Assembly: GCA_910587575.1 (NCBI GenBank)
Contig: CAJULU010000020.1
Span: 1-20,402 of the forward strand
Direction: 5' to 3'
Source of the DNA: an uncultured Dorea sp.
GTDB taxonomy: Bacteria > Bacillota > Clostridia > Lachnospirales > Lachnospiraceae
DNA length: 20,402 nt
The translations under genes and the position numbers were made by a program. Within the stretch, counting starts at the first letter, position 1. Each line of letters opens with the position of its first letter. Shown here one piece after another: positions 7,761 through 14,298 of the stretch. Below the pieces are notes generated by a model. It saw only the letters and a program-made list of their open reading frames with translations, had not been told where the DNA came from and did no database searches.

Positions 7761-8606
7761 CTATCGCATTCCCGCACTTTTCAATACGTGTTTTGCCAGT
7801 ACCGAGGACGTCACGCTTCCGACTCCGCCCGGTACCGGGGTAATATAGGAAGCTTTGTGTTCTACGGCCTCAAAATCCACGTCTCCGCACAGGCTGCCCT
7901 CTTCGTCCACGTTGATTCCCACGTCAACCACCACCGCACCCTCGCCGACCATGTCCTTTGTGACCATCCTGGCCTTTCCTGCTGCCGCTACCAGAATCTG
8001 CCCATTACGGCATTCCGATTCCAGGCTTGCAGTCCGGGTATGGCATACGGTGACCGTCGCATTTTCCTTCATCAGAAGCATCGACAAGGGACGGCCCACC
8101 ACCATGCTCCTTCCCAGAACGGTCACTCTCCTGCCCTGGGGGGAAATCCCGTAATGACGGAGGATCTCCATGACCGCCTCTGCCGTACAGGGGGCGAATC
8201 CCGTCCCGTCTCCGGAAAAGACTTTCGCCATATTGACCGGGCTCATTCCGTCCACGTCTTTTAACGGATCCACCATCGCTCTTACCGGTTCCTCGTCCAG
8301 AGTCTCCGGCAGGGGACGCAGCAACAGTATTCCGTGAACATCCGCATCCTTGTTGATCTTTGAAACCGTCTGCTCAAACGCCTGCTGGCTGACATCCGCC
8401 GGAAGTTCCGTTACTCTGCACTCAATTCCCGTCAGTTCCATCCGTTTTCTGGCTCCCCGCTCATAGGCCAGGTCATCGGGACGCGCTCCTACCCGGATGA
8501 TGGCAAGGCAGGGGATAATTCCCCTTTCTCTCAGGCTCTTTGCTTCTCTGGTCAGTTCTTTCTTCATGGATTTCGCCACATCGGTTCCTTTCATGATCAC
8601 ACTCAT
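7761..8606 (-). CDS. folD: Methylenetetrahydrofolate dehydrogenase FolD, probably lacking cyclohydrolase activity
   Basis: This 281-residue FolD-family protein oxidises 5,10-methylene- to 5,10-methenyl-tetrahydrofolate with NAD(P)+. Family landmarks are the folate-binding Tyr48, KDVDG (116-120), the nucleotide-binding GRSMVVGRPL (165-174) and ITPVPGGVG (255-263). Aligned by eye with E. coli FolD, the cyclohydrolase lysine of YVxxK (Lys54) is Ala52 here and the partner glutamine of VQLPLP (Gln98) is Leu96. Asp119 of the DVDG motif is kept. The usual GVGPMT is GVGSVT. Loss of both residues predicts a dehydrogenase-only enzyme, consistent with fchA next door. I chose the start at 8606, eight bases after AGGGAG, which gives the family length. 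A start at 8660 with a weaker site is possible. The in-frame extension to 8762 overlaps fchA and is unlikely. Confidence 0.92.
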   Translation of the reverse strand: MSVIMKGTDVAKSMKKELTREAKSLRERGIIPCLAIIRVGARPDDLAYERGARKRMELTGIECRVTELPADVSQQAFEQTVSKINKDADVHGILLLRPLPETLDEEPVRAMVDPLKDVDGMSPVNMAKVFSGDGTGFAPCTAEAVMEILRHYGISPQGRRVTVLGRSMVVGRPLSMLLMKENATVTVCHTRTASLESECRNGQILVAAAGKARMVTKDMVGEGAVVVDVGINVDEEGSLCGDVDFEAVEHKASYITPVPGGVGSVTSSVLAKHVLKSAGMR

Positions 8607-8688
8607 CCCACACACTCCCTCTCCTGCAGTTCTGATCTCTTCCTGTTCTTCTAAAGACATGTTTATCCTATCCGGCTCATGAATGGAT

Positions 8689-9318
8689 TCATGAACGTAT
8701 CTGCGCAAGTACCCCTGCGTATGTCCTCTCCCGGAATGCATTCCCTTCCCGTATGAGATCATCCGCTTTCCCGTTCAGTTCCCGAGCCCTCTCCCGGTTC
8801 TTCATGAGCTTCGTATTGATATAAACATTCAGAGATGCGCCCTCTAATGCCGCCTGTGCGAACAGAATGCCCACGCCCACGTCACTGACCGCAAGCCTGC
8901 TTCCCTTCTCTCCCAGAATCTCCAGACAGCCCATAGTCTTTAAGATGGTTTCCATCAGTTCCAGCGGGACAATACTGGCCTCATACAGCGCCTGCTCAAG
9001 CACCTGCTCCTTTCTTGCCTGCTCTTCCTTAGTCTCCTTCGGAAGCCCGTAGGCACGGGAAAGAGGTTCAAAACACTCCGCATCCTTATCCGTCAACACA
9101 GTCAGTTCCTGGCAGAGCCCTTCCAGGCGTCCCAGAATCTCCCTGATCTCTTCTTCAGCATCTGCATAGCGTTTCTTCCCTACGGTCAGATTCGCCACCA
9201 TCATTCCAAGGGCAGCGGCAAAGGCTCCCACTGCCGCACAGGCGCCGCCGCCGCCCGGCACAGGCTTTGCCGAGGACAGGTCCGCAATAAAATCCGTGGC
9301 TTTCTTTTCTAACATCAT
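8689..9318 (-). CDS. fchA: Methenyltetrahydrofolate cyclohydrolase, FchA / cyclodeaminase family
   Basis: The 209-residue protein belongs to the formiminotransferase-cyclodeaminase C-terminal family, a mostly helical fold. The conserved start of the family is visible: DFIADLSSAKPVPGGGGACAAVGAFAAALG, with the glycine-rich folate-binding loop at about 20-30. In clostridia such proteins act as methenyl-tetrahydrofolate cyclohydrolase (FchA), converting the FolD product to 10-formyl-tetrahydrofolate. The related cyclodeaminase acts on formimino-tetrahydrofolate in histidine or purine breakdown. Position between glyA and folD, and a FolD without cyclohydrolase residues, favour the FchA role. Two adjacent ATG codons follow AAGGGG; I used the first. 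The gap to glyA is 26 bases and to folD 82 bases, consistent with one operon. Confidence 0.88.
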   Translation of the reverse strand: MMLEKKATDFIADLSSAKPVPGGGGACAAVGAFAAALGMMVANLTVGKKRYADAEEEIREILGRLEGLCQELTVLTDKDAECFEPLSRAYGLPKETKEEQARKEQVLEQALYEASIVPLELMETILKTMGCLEILGEKGSRLAVSDVGVGILFAQAALEGASLNVYINTKLMKNRERARELNGKADDLIREGNAFRERTYAGVLAQIRS

Positions 9319-9344
9319 CGTATCATCCCCTTCTCAGACCGGAA

Positions 9345-10592
9345 TTATGCATACAAAGGATATTTCTCACAGATCTGGCTGACCGCACTGCGGATCTCAT
9401 CCGCTTTCGTGTGGAAATCCGTCACCGTCATCCTGATCAGTCCTGCGATCGTCTTCATATCCTCTTCCTTCAGCCCTCTGGTAGTGACGGCCGGCGTACC
9501 GATACGGATACCGCTGGTCACGAAGGGACTTGCCGGATCATTGGGAACTGCGTTTTTATTCACGGTAATATAGACTTCATCCAGACGATTCTGCATCTCC
9601 TTCCCGGAAATGTCCATATTCTGCAAATCAACCAGCATCAGATGGTTGTCCGTACCGCCGCTGACCAGATGGAACCCTTCTTCCACCATAGCCTCTGCAA
9701 GCGCTTTCGCATTCTTCACCACCTGCTGCTGATACGTCTTAAATTCCGGCTTCAGCGCTTCTCCGAAGCAGACTGCCTTTGCAGCGATGATGTGCATAAG
9801 CGGCCCGCCCTGGGTTCCGGGGAAGATTGCCTTGTCAATGGCCCTGGCATGCTCTTCCTTGCACAGAATAATGCCGCCTCTTGGCCCCCTCAGCGTCTTG
9901 TGGGTGGTACTGGATACCACGTCTGCATATGGAACCGGGCTCTGGTGCAGGCCTGCGGCAACCAGACCCGCGATATGCGCCATATCCACGAACAGATAGG
10001 CTCCTGCTTCTTTTGCAATATCGGCAAAGATATCAAACCGGATCTCCCGGGGATACGCAGAGGCCCCTGCAACAATCATCTTCGGCTTACACTCCTGCGC
10101 CTGTCTTCTGATCTCGTCATAATCCAGAAATCCTTCGTCATTTACATTATATGGTACAAAGTTATACAGAAGCCCGGACATATTCACCGGTGAGCCGTGG
10201 GTCAGATGGCCGCCATGGGCCAGGTTCAGCCCCATCACCGTATCGCCCGGTTTCAGCAGAGCCTGGTAGACGGCATTGTTGGCATTCGCCCCGGAATGAG
10301 GCTGCACACACGCATGGTCACAGCCAAACAGCTTCTTCACACGCTCAATCGCCAGATCCTCCAGGATGTCCACATGCTCACAGCCTCCGTAGTAACGTCT
10401 TCCCGGATAACCTTCCGCATATTTGTTCGTGGGCACCGTTCCCATGGCCAGCATGACCGCCGGGCTTACAACGTTCTCAGAAGCAATCAGTTCCAGATTC
10501 CTCCTCTGACGGCTCATTTCCAGATCCAGGGCAGCCCCGATCTCCTTGTCACAGCTTCTGACATAGTCCATTACGTCTTGAATCATGTTCAT
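9345..10592 (-). CDS. glyA: Serine hydroxymethyltransferase
   Basis: This PLP enzyme converts serine and tetrahydrofolate to glycine and 5,10-methylene-tetrahydrofolate, the main entry of one-carbon units. The 415 residues match the family length. Visible signatures are ELIASENVVSPAV (34-46), NKYAEGYPGRRYYGGCE (56-72), DMAHIAGLVAAG (203-214) and the PLP-lysine motif TTHKTLRGPRGG with Lys232. The start is fixed by AGGAGG seven bases before the ATG at 10592; the longer in-frame extension runs through the palindrome and promoter and is rejected. It heads glyA-fchA-folD, so methylene-tetrahydrofolate made here can be oxidised by the next two products. An 18-bp palindrome over its likely -10 element suggests repressor control. 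Confidence 0.97.
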   Translation of the reverse strand: MNMIQDVMDYVRSCDKEIGAALDLEMSRQRRNLELIASENVVSPAVMLAMGTVPTNKYAEGYPGRRYYGGCEHVDILEDLAIERVKKLFGCDHACVQPHSGANANNAVYQALLKPGDTVMGLNLAHGGHLTHGSPVNMSGLLYNFVPYNVNDEGFLDYDEIRRQAQECKPKMIVAGASAYPREIRFDIFADIAKEAGAYLFVDMAHIAGLVAAGLHQSPVPYADVVSSTTHKTLRGPRGGIILCKEEHARAIDKAIFPGTQGGPLMHIIAAKAVCFGEALKPEFKTYQQQVVKNAKALAEAMVEEGFHLVSGGTDNHLMLVDLQNMDISGKEMQNRLDEVYITVNKNAVPNDPASPFVTSGIRIGTPAVTTRGLKEEDMKTIAGLIRMTVTDFHTKADEIRSAVSQICEKYPLYA

Positions 10593-10616
10593 TGCAGTTC
10601 CTCCTTTTTGGTAAAT

Positions 10617-10634
10617 GTAATATGTACATATTAC
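10617..10634. promoter_or_regulatory. Perfect 18-bp palindrome over the glyA promoter, candidate operator
   Basis: GTAATATGTACATATTAC equals its own reverse complement over all 18 bases. It covers the putative glyA -10 box (10628-10633) and the expected transcription start, 25-42 bases upstream of the glyA ATG. A dimeric repressor bound here would block glyA-fchA-folD transcription. The core ATGTACAT recalls sites of some PadR or GntR regulators, but no regulator can be named. Confidence 0.65.
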
Positions 10635-10656
10635 CATCCGCAGAAAGATTCGTAAA
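10628..10656 (-). promoter_or_regulatory. Candidate promoter for glyA-fchA-folD
   Basis: On the - strand TTTACG (10651-10656) and TAATAT (10628-10633) are separated by 17 bp. Each box matches consensus at four of six positions, so the call rests partly on position and on overlap with the palindrome. Confidence 0.45.
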
Positions 10657-10681
10657 GGCCAAAACAAAACCAAAATTACAA

Positions 10682-10710
10682 TTGATTTCTGCGCCGGATT
10701 GTCGTAAGAT
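10682..10710 (+). promoter_or_regulatory. Sigma-A-type promoter for the J-domain gene
   Basis: TTGATT (10682-10687) and TAAGAT (10705-10710) are 17 bp apart, giving a leader of about 35 bases that contains AGGAGG just before the ATG at 10751. It diverges from the glyA promoter. Confidence 0.55.
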
Positions 10711-10750
10711 AATAATGTTTATCTCCATATATTAGCAGCAGGAGGATATA

Positions 10751-11386
10751 ATGGAAAATAAGAATTATTATGATATATTAGGTGTTTCTGAAAAAGCTTC
10801 CCAGGAAGACATCACCGCCGCCAAGAACGAGATGGCCAAGCGGTATCACCCGGACGTCAATATTAAAAACGGGATCGACACCACCGAAAAGATGCAGGAG
10901 ATCCTGGAAGCATACCATATTCTGTCCGATCCGGACAAACGTTCCGAATACGACTGGTCCATTTCCCGCAGACGGCCCGTCATGCAGACATTTGACCTTC
11001 ATAATATGGAAGAAGAGGACGATTCGTCGCTTCCAGACTTTGTAGGTTACTGGAAAGCAGCCAACGCATTGTTTGACATCGTACAGAAAAGCGATCCCTT
11101 ATTCCGGGATAAGAATTATTCCGATGAACTGACCCGCTTATCTACGGAAGCCCTTCCATATGTGGTTCTCCTTCGGAATTCTTCCATACCGGAACGCTGC
11201 TGGTATCCGGATATCATGAACTGGCTGCTCTTCACCTGGTTCCAGCACAGAAATTACACGGTTTCCTATCTGGTGACCCTTTACGACGAGTATGCGAAAG
11301 AGAATATCTCGGCGCTGGACAAGCTGAAACTCCAGAAGAATACCCACCGTTACCAGCATTCCATCAGACGCCTGGTAAAATTTTAA
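10751..11386 (+). CDS. J-domain protein with an unrecognised helical C-terminal region
   Basis: Residues 5-68 form a DnaJ J-domain with YYDILGV, the Hsp70-stimulating HPD motif at 33-35 and ILEAYHILSDPDKRSEYD at its end. J-domains deliver clients to DnaK and trigger its ATPase. The protein lacks the Gly/Phe region, the CxxCxGxG zinc repeats and the C-terminal substrate domain of true DnaJ, so at 211 residues it is a specialised co-chaperone. After an acidic linker (about 83-90), residues 95-211 look helical with many aromatic residues (YWKAANALFDIV, PDIMNWLLFTWFQ); I do not recognise this domain. AGGAGG precedes the ATG. It is not next to dnaK or grpE. The Cys/Gly-rich gene follows from its own promoter. 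Confidence 0.85.
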   Translation: MENKNYYDILGVSEKASQEDITAAKNEMAKRYHPDVNIKNGIDTTEKMQEILEAYHILSDPDKRSEYDWSISRRRPVMQTFDLHNMEEEDDSSLPDFVGYWKAANALFDIVQKSDPLFRDKNYSDELTRLSTEALPYVVLLRNSSIPERCWYPDIMNWLLFTWFQHRNYTVSYLVTLYDEYAKENISALDKLKLQKNTHRYQHSIRRLVKF

Positions 11387-11394
11387 ATTTCTTT

Positions 11395-11423
11395 TTCACA
11401 CATCCTGCCTCCACGCATATTAT
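11395..11423 (+). promoter_or_regulatory. Strong sigma-A-type promoter for the Cys/Gly-rich gene
   Basis: TTCACA (11395-11400) and TATTAT (11418-11423) are exactly 17 bp apart and each matches the sigma-A consensus at five of six positions. It begins nine bases after the J-domain stop codon. Transcription near 11430 gives a 28-base leader with GGAGG at 11445-11449. Confidence 0.65.
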
Positions 11424-11457
11424 GTTACTGTAAACATCATAAATGGAGGATTTCAAT

Positions 11458-11712
11458 ATGAGCGATTTAAGTGCTACAAACTGTGGATGTGGTTGTGAGT
11501 CTGGCGGAGGAAGAGGCGGAGACTGCGGCTGTGGCTTCGGCAACAACAGCTGCCTGTGGATCATCCTTCTGCTCTTCTGCTGCGGCGGATGCGGAAGCAG
11601 CTTCGGCGGCGGATGCGGCAATGACAGCTGTCTGTGGATCATCCTTCTGCTCTTCTGCTGCGGCGGCCTTGGAAATGGCTGCGGATGCGGCGGCTTTGAC
11701 TGCGGATGCTAA
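11458..11712 (+). CDS. Small Cys/Gly-rich protein with duplicated hydrophobic segment
   Basis: This 84-residue protein is dominated by glycine and cysteine and contains two near-identical hydrophobic blocks, SCLWIILLLFCCGG, 26 residues apart. The blocks are flanked by GCGCG-type turns, and the C-terminus is CGCGGFDCGC. I recall similar short proteins in clostridial genomes carrying the misleading label chorion class high-cysteine protein; their function is unknown. The duplication is also clear in DNA (11546-11588 and 11624-11666). GGAGG ends eight bases before the ATG at 11458; another ATG at 11443 overlaps that site and is rejected. A dedicated promoter and a strong terminator make it a single-gene transcript. 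Possible roles include a membrane-inserting peptide, a metal- or thiol-rich structural protein, or a spore or surface component. None is shown. Confidence 0.8.
   Translation: MSDLSATNCGCGCESGGGRGGDCGCGFGNNSCLWIILLLFCCGGCGSSFGGGCGNDSCLWIILLLFCCGGLGNGCGCGGFDCGC
11546..11666 (+). repeat. 78-bp internal duplication in the Cys/Gly-rich gene
   Basis: A 43-bp block (11546-11588) recurs at 11624-11666 with one silent difference (a TGC versus TGT cysteine codon). The 78-bp offset equals 26 codons, so the duplication keeps the frame. Such low divergence suggests recent duplication or gene conversion, or strong constraint. Confidence 0.9.
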
Positions 11713-11724
11713 TCTGATAAGCGG

Positions 11725-11760
11725 AAAGGGAACGGAGTACAGCACTCCGTTCCCTTTTTT
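11725..11760. terminator. Terminator after the Cys/Gly-rich gene
   Basis: Perfect 14-base arms (11725-11738 and 11744-11757) with a 5-base loop are followed by TTT on the + strand, making a nine-base T-rich tail with the arm end. The - strand gene ends two bases away at 11763, so the hairpin probably serves both convergent genes. Confidence 0.93.
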
Positions 11761-11762
11761 GT

Positions 11763-13061
11763 CTATTCGTTAAGACTGAAAATCCTGTCAACACTCTCCA
11801 GCAGATTCTTCGCAGACAGATCCTGTCCGGATTCTTCCGCCCCGATGAACACCGTCCGGCATCCCGCCGCTTTCCCTGCCAGAATATCATTCCTGCTGTC
11901 ACCGATCATCCAGGACCGGGACAGGTCAATATGAAAATCCCTGGCTGCTTTTAACAGCATCCCCGGCTTCGGCTTACGGCATTCGCATTCGATCTTCAGT
12001 TCCGGCACTTCCCCTTCATAACCTTTGTGGGGATGATGGGGACAGTAATAAATTCCATCCAGATATGCACCGTCATAACCAAGCATTGTTTCCATCTTGT
12101 TATGGATCTCCTTCAGTTTTCCAAAGCTGACTTCACCCCGGGCAACCACAGGCTGGTTCGTTACCACAATGGCAAGATATCCCGATGCATTAATCTTTTT
12201 AACGGCCTCAGACGCTCCTTCTAACAGTTCAAACTCTTCCGTTTCACGCAGGAAACCTACAAGCTTATTGATCGTTCCGTCACGATCCAGAAAGATCGCT
12301 TTCTGCCTGTTTTTCAGATTCTTTTCCCTCATCCTTCCTGACCGGAAATCCTGGCACACAGATTCATAGCGTCTGGGAGTTCCCATGTCCCGGACATATT
12401 CGGAACTGTCATAACAGAACATGTTCCCGCTTCCGGCCAGCGGCTTGAGAAGCTGCCTGTCAAGATCGGTCTTCTGCCGGGCCGTCCCGTTATCCAGTAA
12501 TGCCGGGCTGACGACGTGGAGACCGGCATTCACACAGTTATGATAAAATTCCGGACGTTCCTCCTCTTTTAACAGCCACTGCAAAACACAGCCGTCTTCA
12601 CCGGCAACAATCAGCCCGCTGTCATAAGGGTGGCTGTTGGGGTGTGTAAACAGTGTGACGATCCCTCCGTGTGACTTGTGGAAGCGGACAAACCTGTTAA
12701 AGTCCACATCAAACATCACATCTCCGTTCAATAACAGAAAATCTTCTGTCAGTCTGTCCTTTATTCTGAACAATGCGCCTGCATTGCCAAGGGGTTCCTC
12801 TTCAACATAATACTCTATCTGTACACCGAACGGTTCTCCCGTAACCGGCGAAATACCAGATCCATCCTTAAAATAGTCCATAATCACCTGGCCCAGGTGA
12901 CTGACTGTAATGATAATATCTGTAAACCCCTGATTGCGCAGACACTCGATTTCATGCTCCAGTACCGGCTTCCCTTCTATTCTGATCATTGGTTTCGGTA
13001 TATCCTGCGCTACCGATGTAATACGCGTTCCTTTTCCGCCTGCCATAATTACTGTTTTCAT
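11763..13061 (-). CDS. Fused sugar-phosphate nucleotidyltransferase and GmhB-like HAD phosphatase
   Basis: The 432-residue protein joins two enzymes. Residues 1-235 are a nucleotidyltransferase with MAGGKGTR (6-13), IPKPM (21-25) and the metal-site LLNGDVMFDVD (110-120), like HddC or mannose-1-phosphate guanylyltransferase. Residues 254-430 are a HAD phosphatase with FLDRDG (nucleophile Asp259), VTNQP (300-304), a zinc loop of Cys340, His342, Cys359 and Cys361 with CRKPKPGM, and MIGDSRND (385-392), as in GmhB, which removes the 7-phosphate of heptose bisphosphate. Together they could carry out two steps towards an NDP-activated heptose for a surface glycan. No heptose kinase, isomerase or glycosyltransferase is adjacent. 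I chose ATG 13061, matching the family N-terminus; a GTG at 13073 is closer to GAGG but only two bases from it. Nucleotide and sugar specificity are inferred. Confidence 0.87.
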   Translation of the reverse strand: MKTVIMAGGKGTRITSVAQDIPKPMIRIEGKPVLEHEIECLRNQGFTDIIITVSHLGQVIMDYFKDGSGISPVTGEPFGVQIEYYVEEEPLGNAGALFRIKDRLTEDFLLLNGDVMFDVDFNRFVRFHKSHGGIVTLFTHPNSHPYDSGLIVAGEDGCVLQWLLKEEERPEFYHNCVNAGLHVVSPALLDNGTARQKTDLDRQLLKPLAGSGNMFCYDSSEYVRDMGTPRRYESVCQDFRSGRMREKNLKNRQKAIFLDRDGTINKLVGFLRETEEFELLEGASEAVKKINASGYLAIVVTNQPVVARGEVSFGKLKEIHNKMETMLGYDGAYLDGIYYCPHHPHKGYEGEVPELKIECECRKPKPGMLLKAARDFHIDLSRSWMIGDSRNDILAGKAAGCRTVFIGAEESGQDLSAKNLLESVDRIFSLNE

Positions 13062-13103
13062 GATACTTTGCACTACCTCATTTTCCGCTCTGTATTTCGG
13101 TTC

Positions 13104-13132
13104 ATTTTACCATATACCCAGTACGAAAACAA
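13104..13132 (-). promoter_or_regulatory. Sigma-A-type promoter for the fusion enzyme
   Basis: On the - strand TTGTTT (13127-13132) and TAAAAT (13104-13109) lie 17 bp apart. Transcription from about 13097 gives a leader of about 36 bases. Confidence 0.6.
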
Positions 13133-13161
13133 TATTCCGAAGAAAAATACCCATTTATTCG

Positions 13162-13190
13162 TTGATAAAACTTTCAAAAGAGATTATACT
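13162..13190 (+). promoter_or_regulatory. Sigma-A-type promoter for the AAA ATPase gene
   Basis: TTGATA (13162-13167) and TATACT (13185-13190) are spaced by 17 bp, close to consensus in both boxes. Transcription near 13197 gives a leader of about 50 bases. It diverges from the fusion-enzyme promoter 30 bp away, so a shared regulator is possible. Confidence 0.65.
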
Positions 13191-13246
13191 GATTTTAAGA
13201 ATGGCTGTAGAACAGATGCTCTACCGAAAAATCCAGGAGGTGTACC

Positions 13247-14284
13247 ATGCATTTCATCAATGCGCAGATAACAAATTTTAGGGGAATCGAACAGTTACGT
13301 CTGGAATTTGAACCAGGCTTCCATCTGATAAAGGGAACGGACGGAAAAGGGAAGACCTCAGTCCTCAACGCACTGACTGCGGGCTTAGAGGGAATTCTGT
13401 CCGGAATAGAAGGCTTTCTGCCGGAACATTTTACCAGGGACGAGATCCGCAAAGAGTACCGCATCTCCGATAAAGGGGCTCTTACATGCGATTATTCCGT
13501 TCCGGTTGAGGTCATTGTGGTTGCAGGGATTAAGGGTATGAACATCCCCGTCCGCTGGATTATGAGCCGGACCAGCATCCATGCTTCCAAAAGTTCCCTC
13601 CAGCCCAGAGACACTGCCGCCATCCTCCGGCGTCTCGCTAAAAAAACGGAATCCGACCTGCCCGTATTAAGTTTCCAGGGAGTGGGACGGGCCTGTTCCC
13701 AAAGATTTGAGAAGACAGAAAATATCTTCCGTAAAAAATATGACAGAACCATCGGTTATCTGGATGCGCTGTCAGATGCTACGAATCTGAAGTTCCTGTA
13801 TAACTGGTGCTCGAAGATGGAGAAGAGCGCAGAATATGAAGCGGTCATGCATACTGCCGCTGATTTTACCGGCCGGATCTATGAGAACGGCCCCTTCCGG
13901 TTCTTTCTGGATAAAAAAGCCGAGGAATTCATGTGTCAGGACGGACAGGGCATTCTTCCGGTCGGACACCGCAGCGCATCTTTCCAGTCTCTGTTCTTCA
14001 TGGTCCTCGACATAGCCTGCCGGATGGCTCTGCTGAACCCTCATAAAAAAGAAAAGATCCCAGAGTCTGAAGGAATTGTTCTGATCGATGACCTGGATAT
14101 GCATCTGGATCTCACCCGGCAGAGAAAGGTGATCGATGCGCTCCGGGCAGTATTTCCGAACGTACAGTTTATTGCGTCCACATCTTCAGCGGCCCTGGCT
14201 GAATCTGCGGAAGATATCAGAATCATTGATATTGAAAACGGGGATCCCGAATATTCCCATACGGAATCCTCCGGGGCACACTAA
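13247..14284 (+). CDS. AAA/SMC-like ATPase of unknown role
   Basis: This 345-residue soluble protein has the layout of RecF/OLD-type ABC-like ATPases. The N-terminus ITNFRGIEQLRLEFEPGFHLIKG leads into Walker A GTDGKGKT (30-37), an ABC-signature-like LPVGHRSASF (237-246), Walker B IVLIDDLDMHLD (277-288) and the final IASTSSAALAES strand (309-320). The residue after the Walker B aspartate, normally the catalytic glutamate in VLIDE, is Asp282. The middle (about 60-230) is short and helical with no long coiled coil, and there is no TOPRIM nuclease domain. AGGAGG lies seven bases before the ATG. It is a single gene with its own promoter and terminator. Related ATPases act in DNA repair or phage defence with a partner, but no effector gene is adjacent, so I assign no role. 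Confidence 0.82.
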   Translation: MHFINAQITNFRGIEQLRLEFEPGFHLIKGTDGKGKTSVLNALTAGLEGILSGIEGFLPEHFTRDEIRKEYRISDKGALTCDYSVPVEVIVVAGIKGMNIPVRWIMSRTSIHASKSSLQPRDTAAILRRLAKKTESDLPVLSFQGVGRACSQRFEKTENIFRKKYDRTIGYLDALSDATNLKFLYNWCSKMEKSAEYEAVMHTAADFTGRIYENGPFRFFLDKKAEEFMCQDGQGILPVGHRSASFQSLFFMVLDIACRMALLNPHKKEKIPESEGIVLIDDLDMHLDLTRQRKVIDALRAVFPNVQFIASTSSAALAESAEDIRIIDIENGDPEYSHTESSGAH

Positions 14285-14298
14285 AGAATTGTGAGCAG

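Noticed and set aside
8607..8762. N-terminal extension of FolD to 8762
   Set aside because: It overlaps the end of fchA, adds 52 residues absent from the family, and the start at 8606 has a good ribosome binding site and gives the usual length.
10593..10673. N-terminal extension of GlyA to 10673
   Set aside because: It runs through the palindrome, promoter and ribosome binding site, and adds 27 residues foreign to the family.
11415..11441. GCATATT and CATCATA upstream of the Cys/Gly-rich gene, resembling a sigma-E sporulation promoter
   Set aside because: The spacing is 13 bp and the -10 match is partial. Transcription would start at about 11448, inside the ribosome binding site, leaving no usable leader. 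The sigma-A promoter at 11395-11423 fits better.
11467..11773. Other open frames, alanine- or proline-rich, on both strands over the Cys/Gly-rich gene
   Set aside because: They are by-products of the repetitive GGC/TGC codons; only the 11458 frame has a ribosome binding site, promoter and terminator in register.
13201..13281. 26-codon upstream frame as a separate leader-peptide gene
   Set aside because: Its ATG lies only a few bases after the predicted transcription start with no ribosome binding site; I mention it only as a possible influence on the overlapping ATPase gene.
13247..14284. A phage-defence system centred on the AAA ATPase
   Set aside because: No nuclease, toxin, reverse transcriptase or other effector gene lies beside it; its neighbours are a sugar enzyme and a cell-wall enzyme, each separately transcribed.
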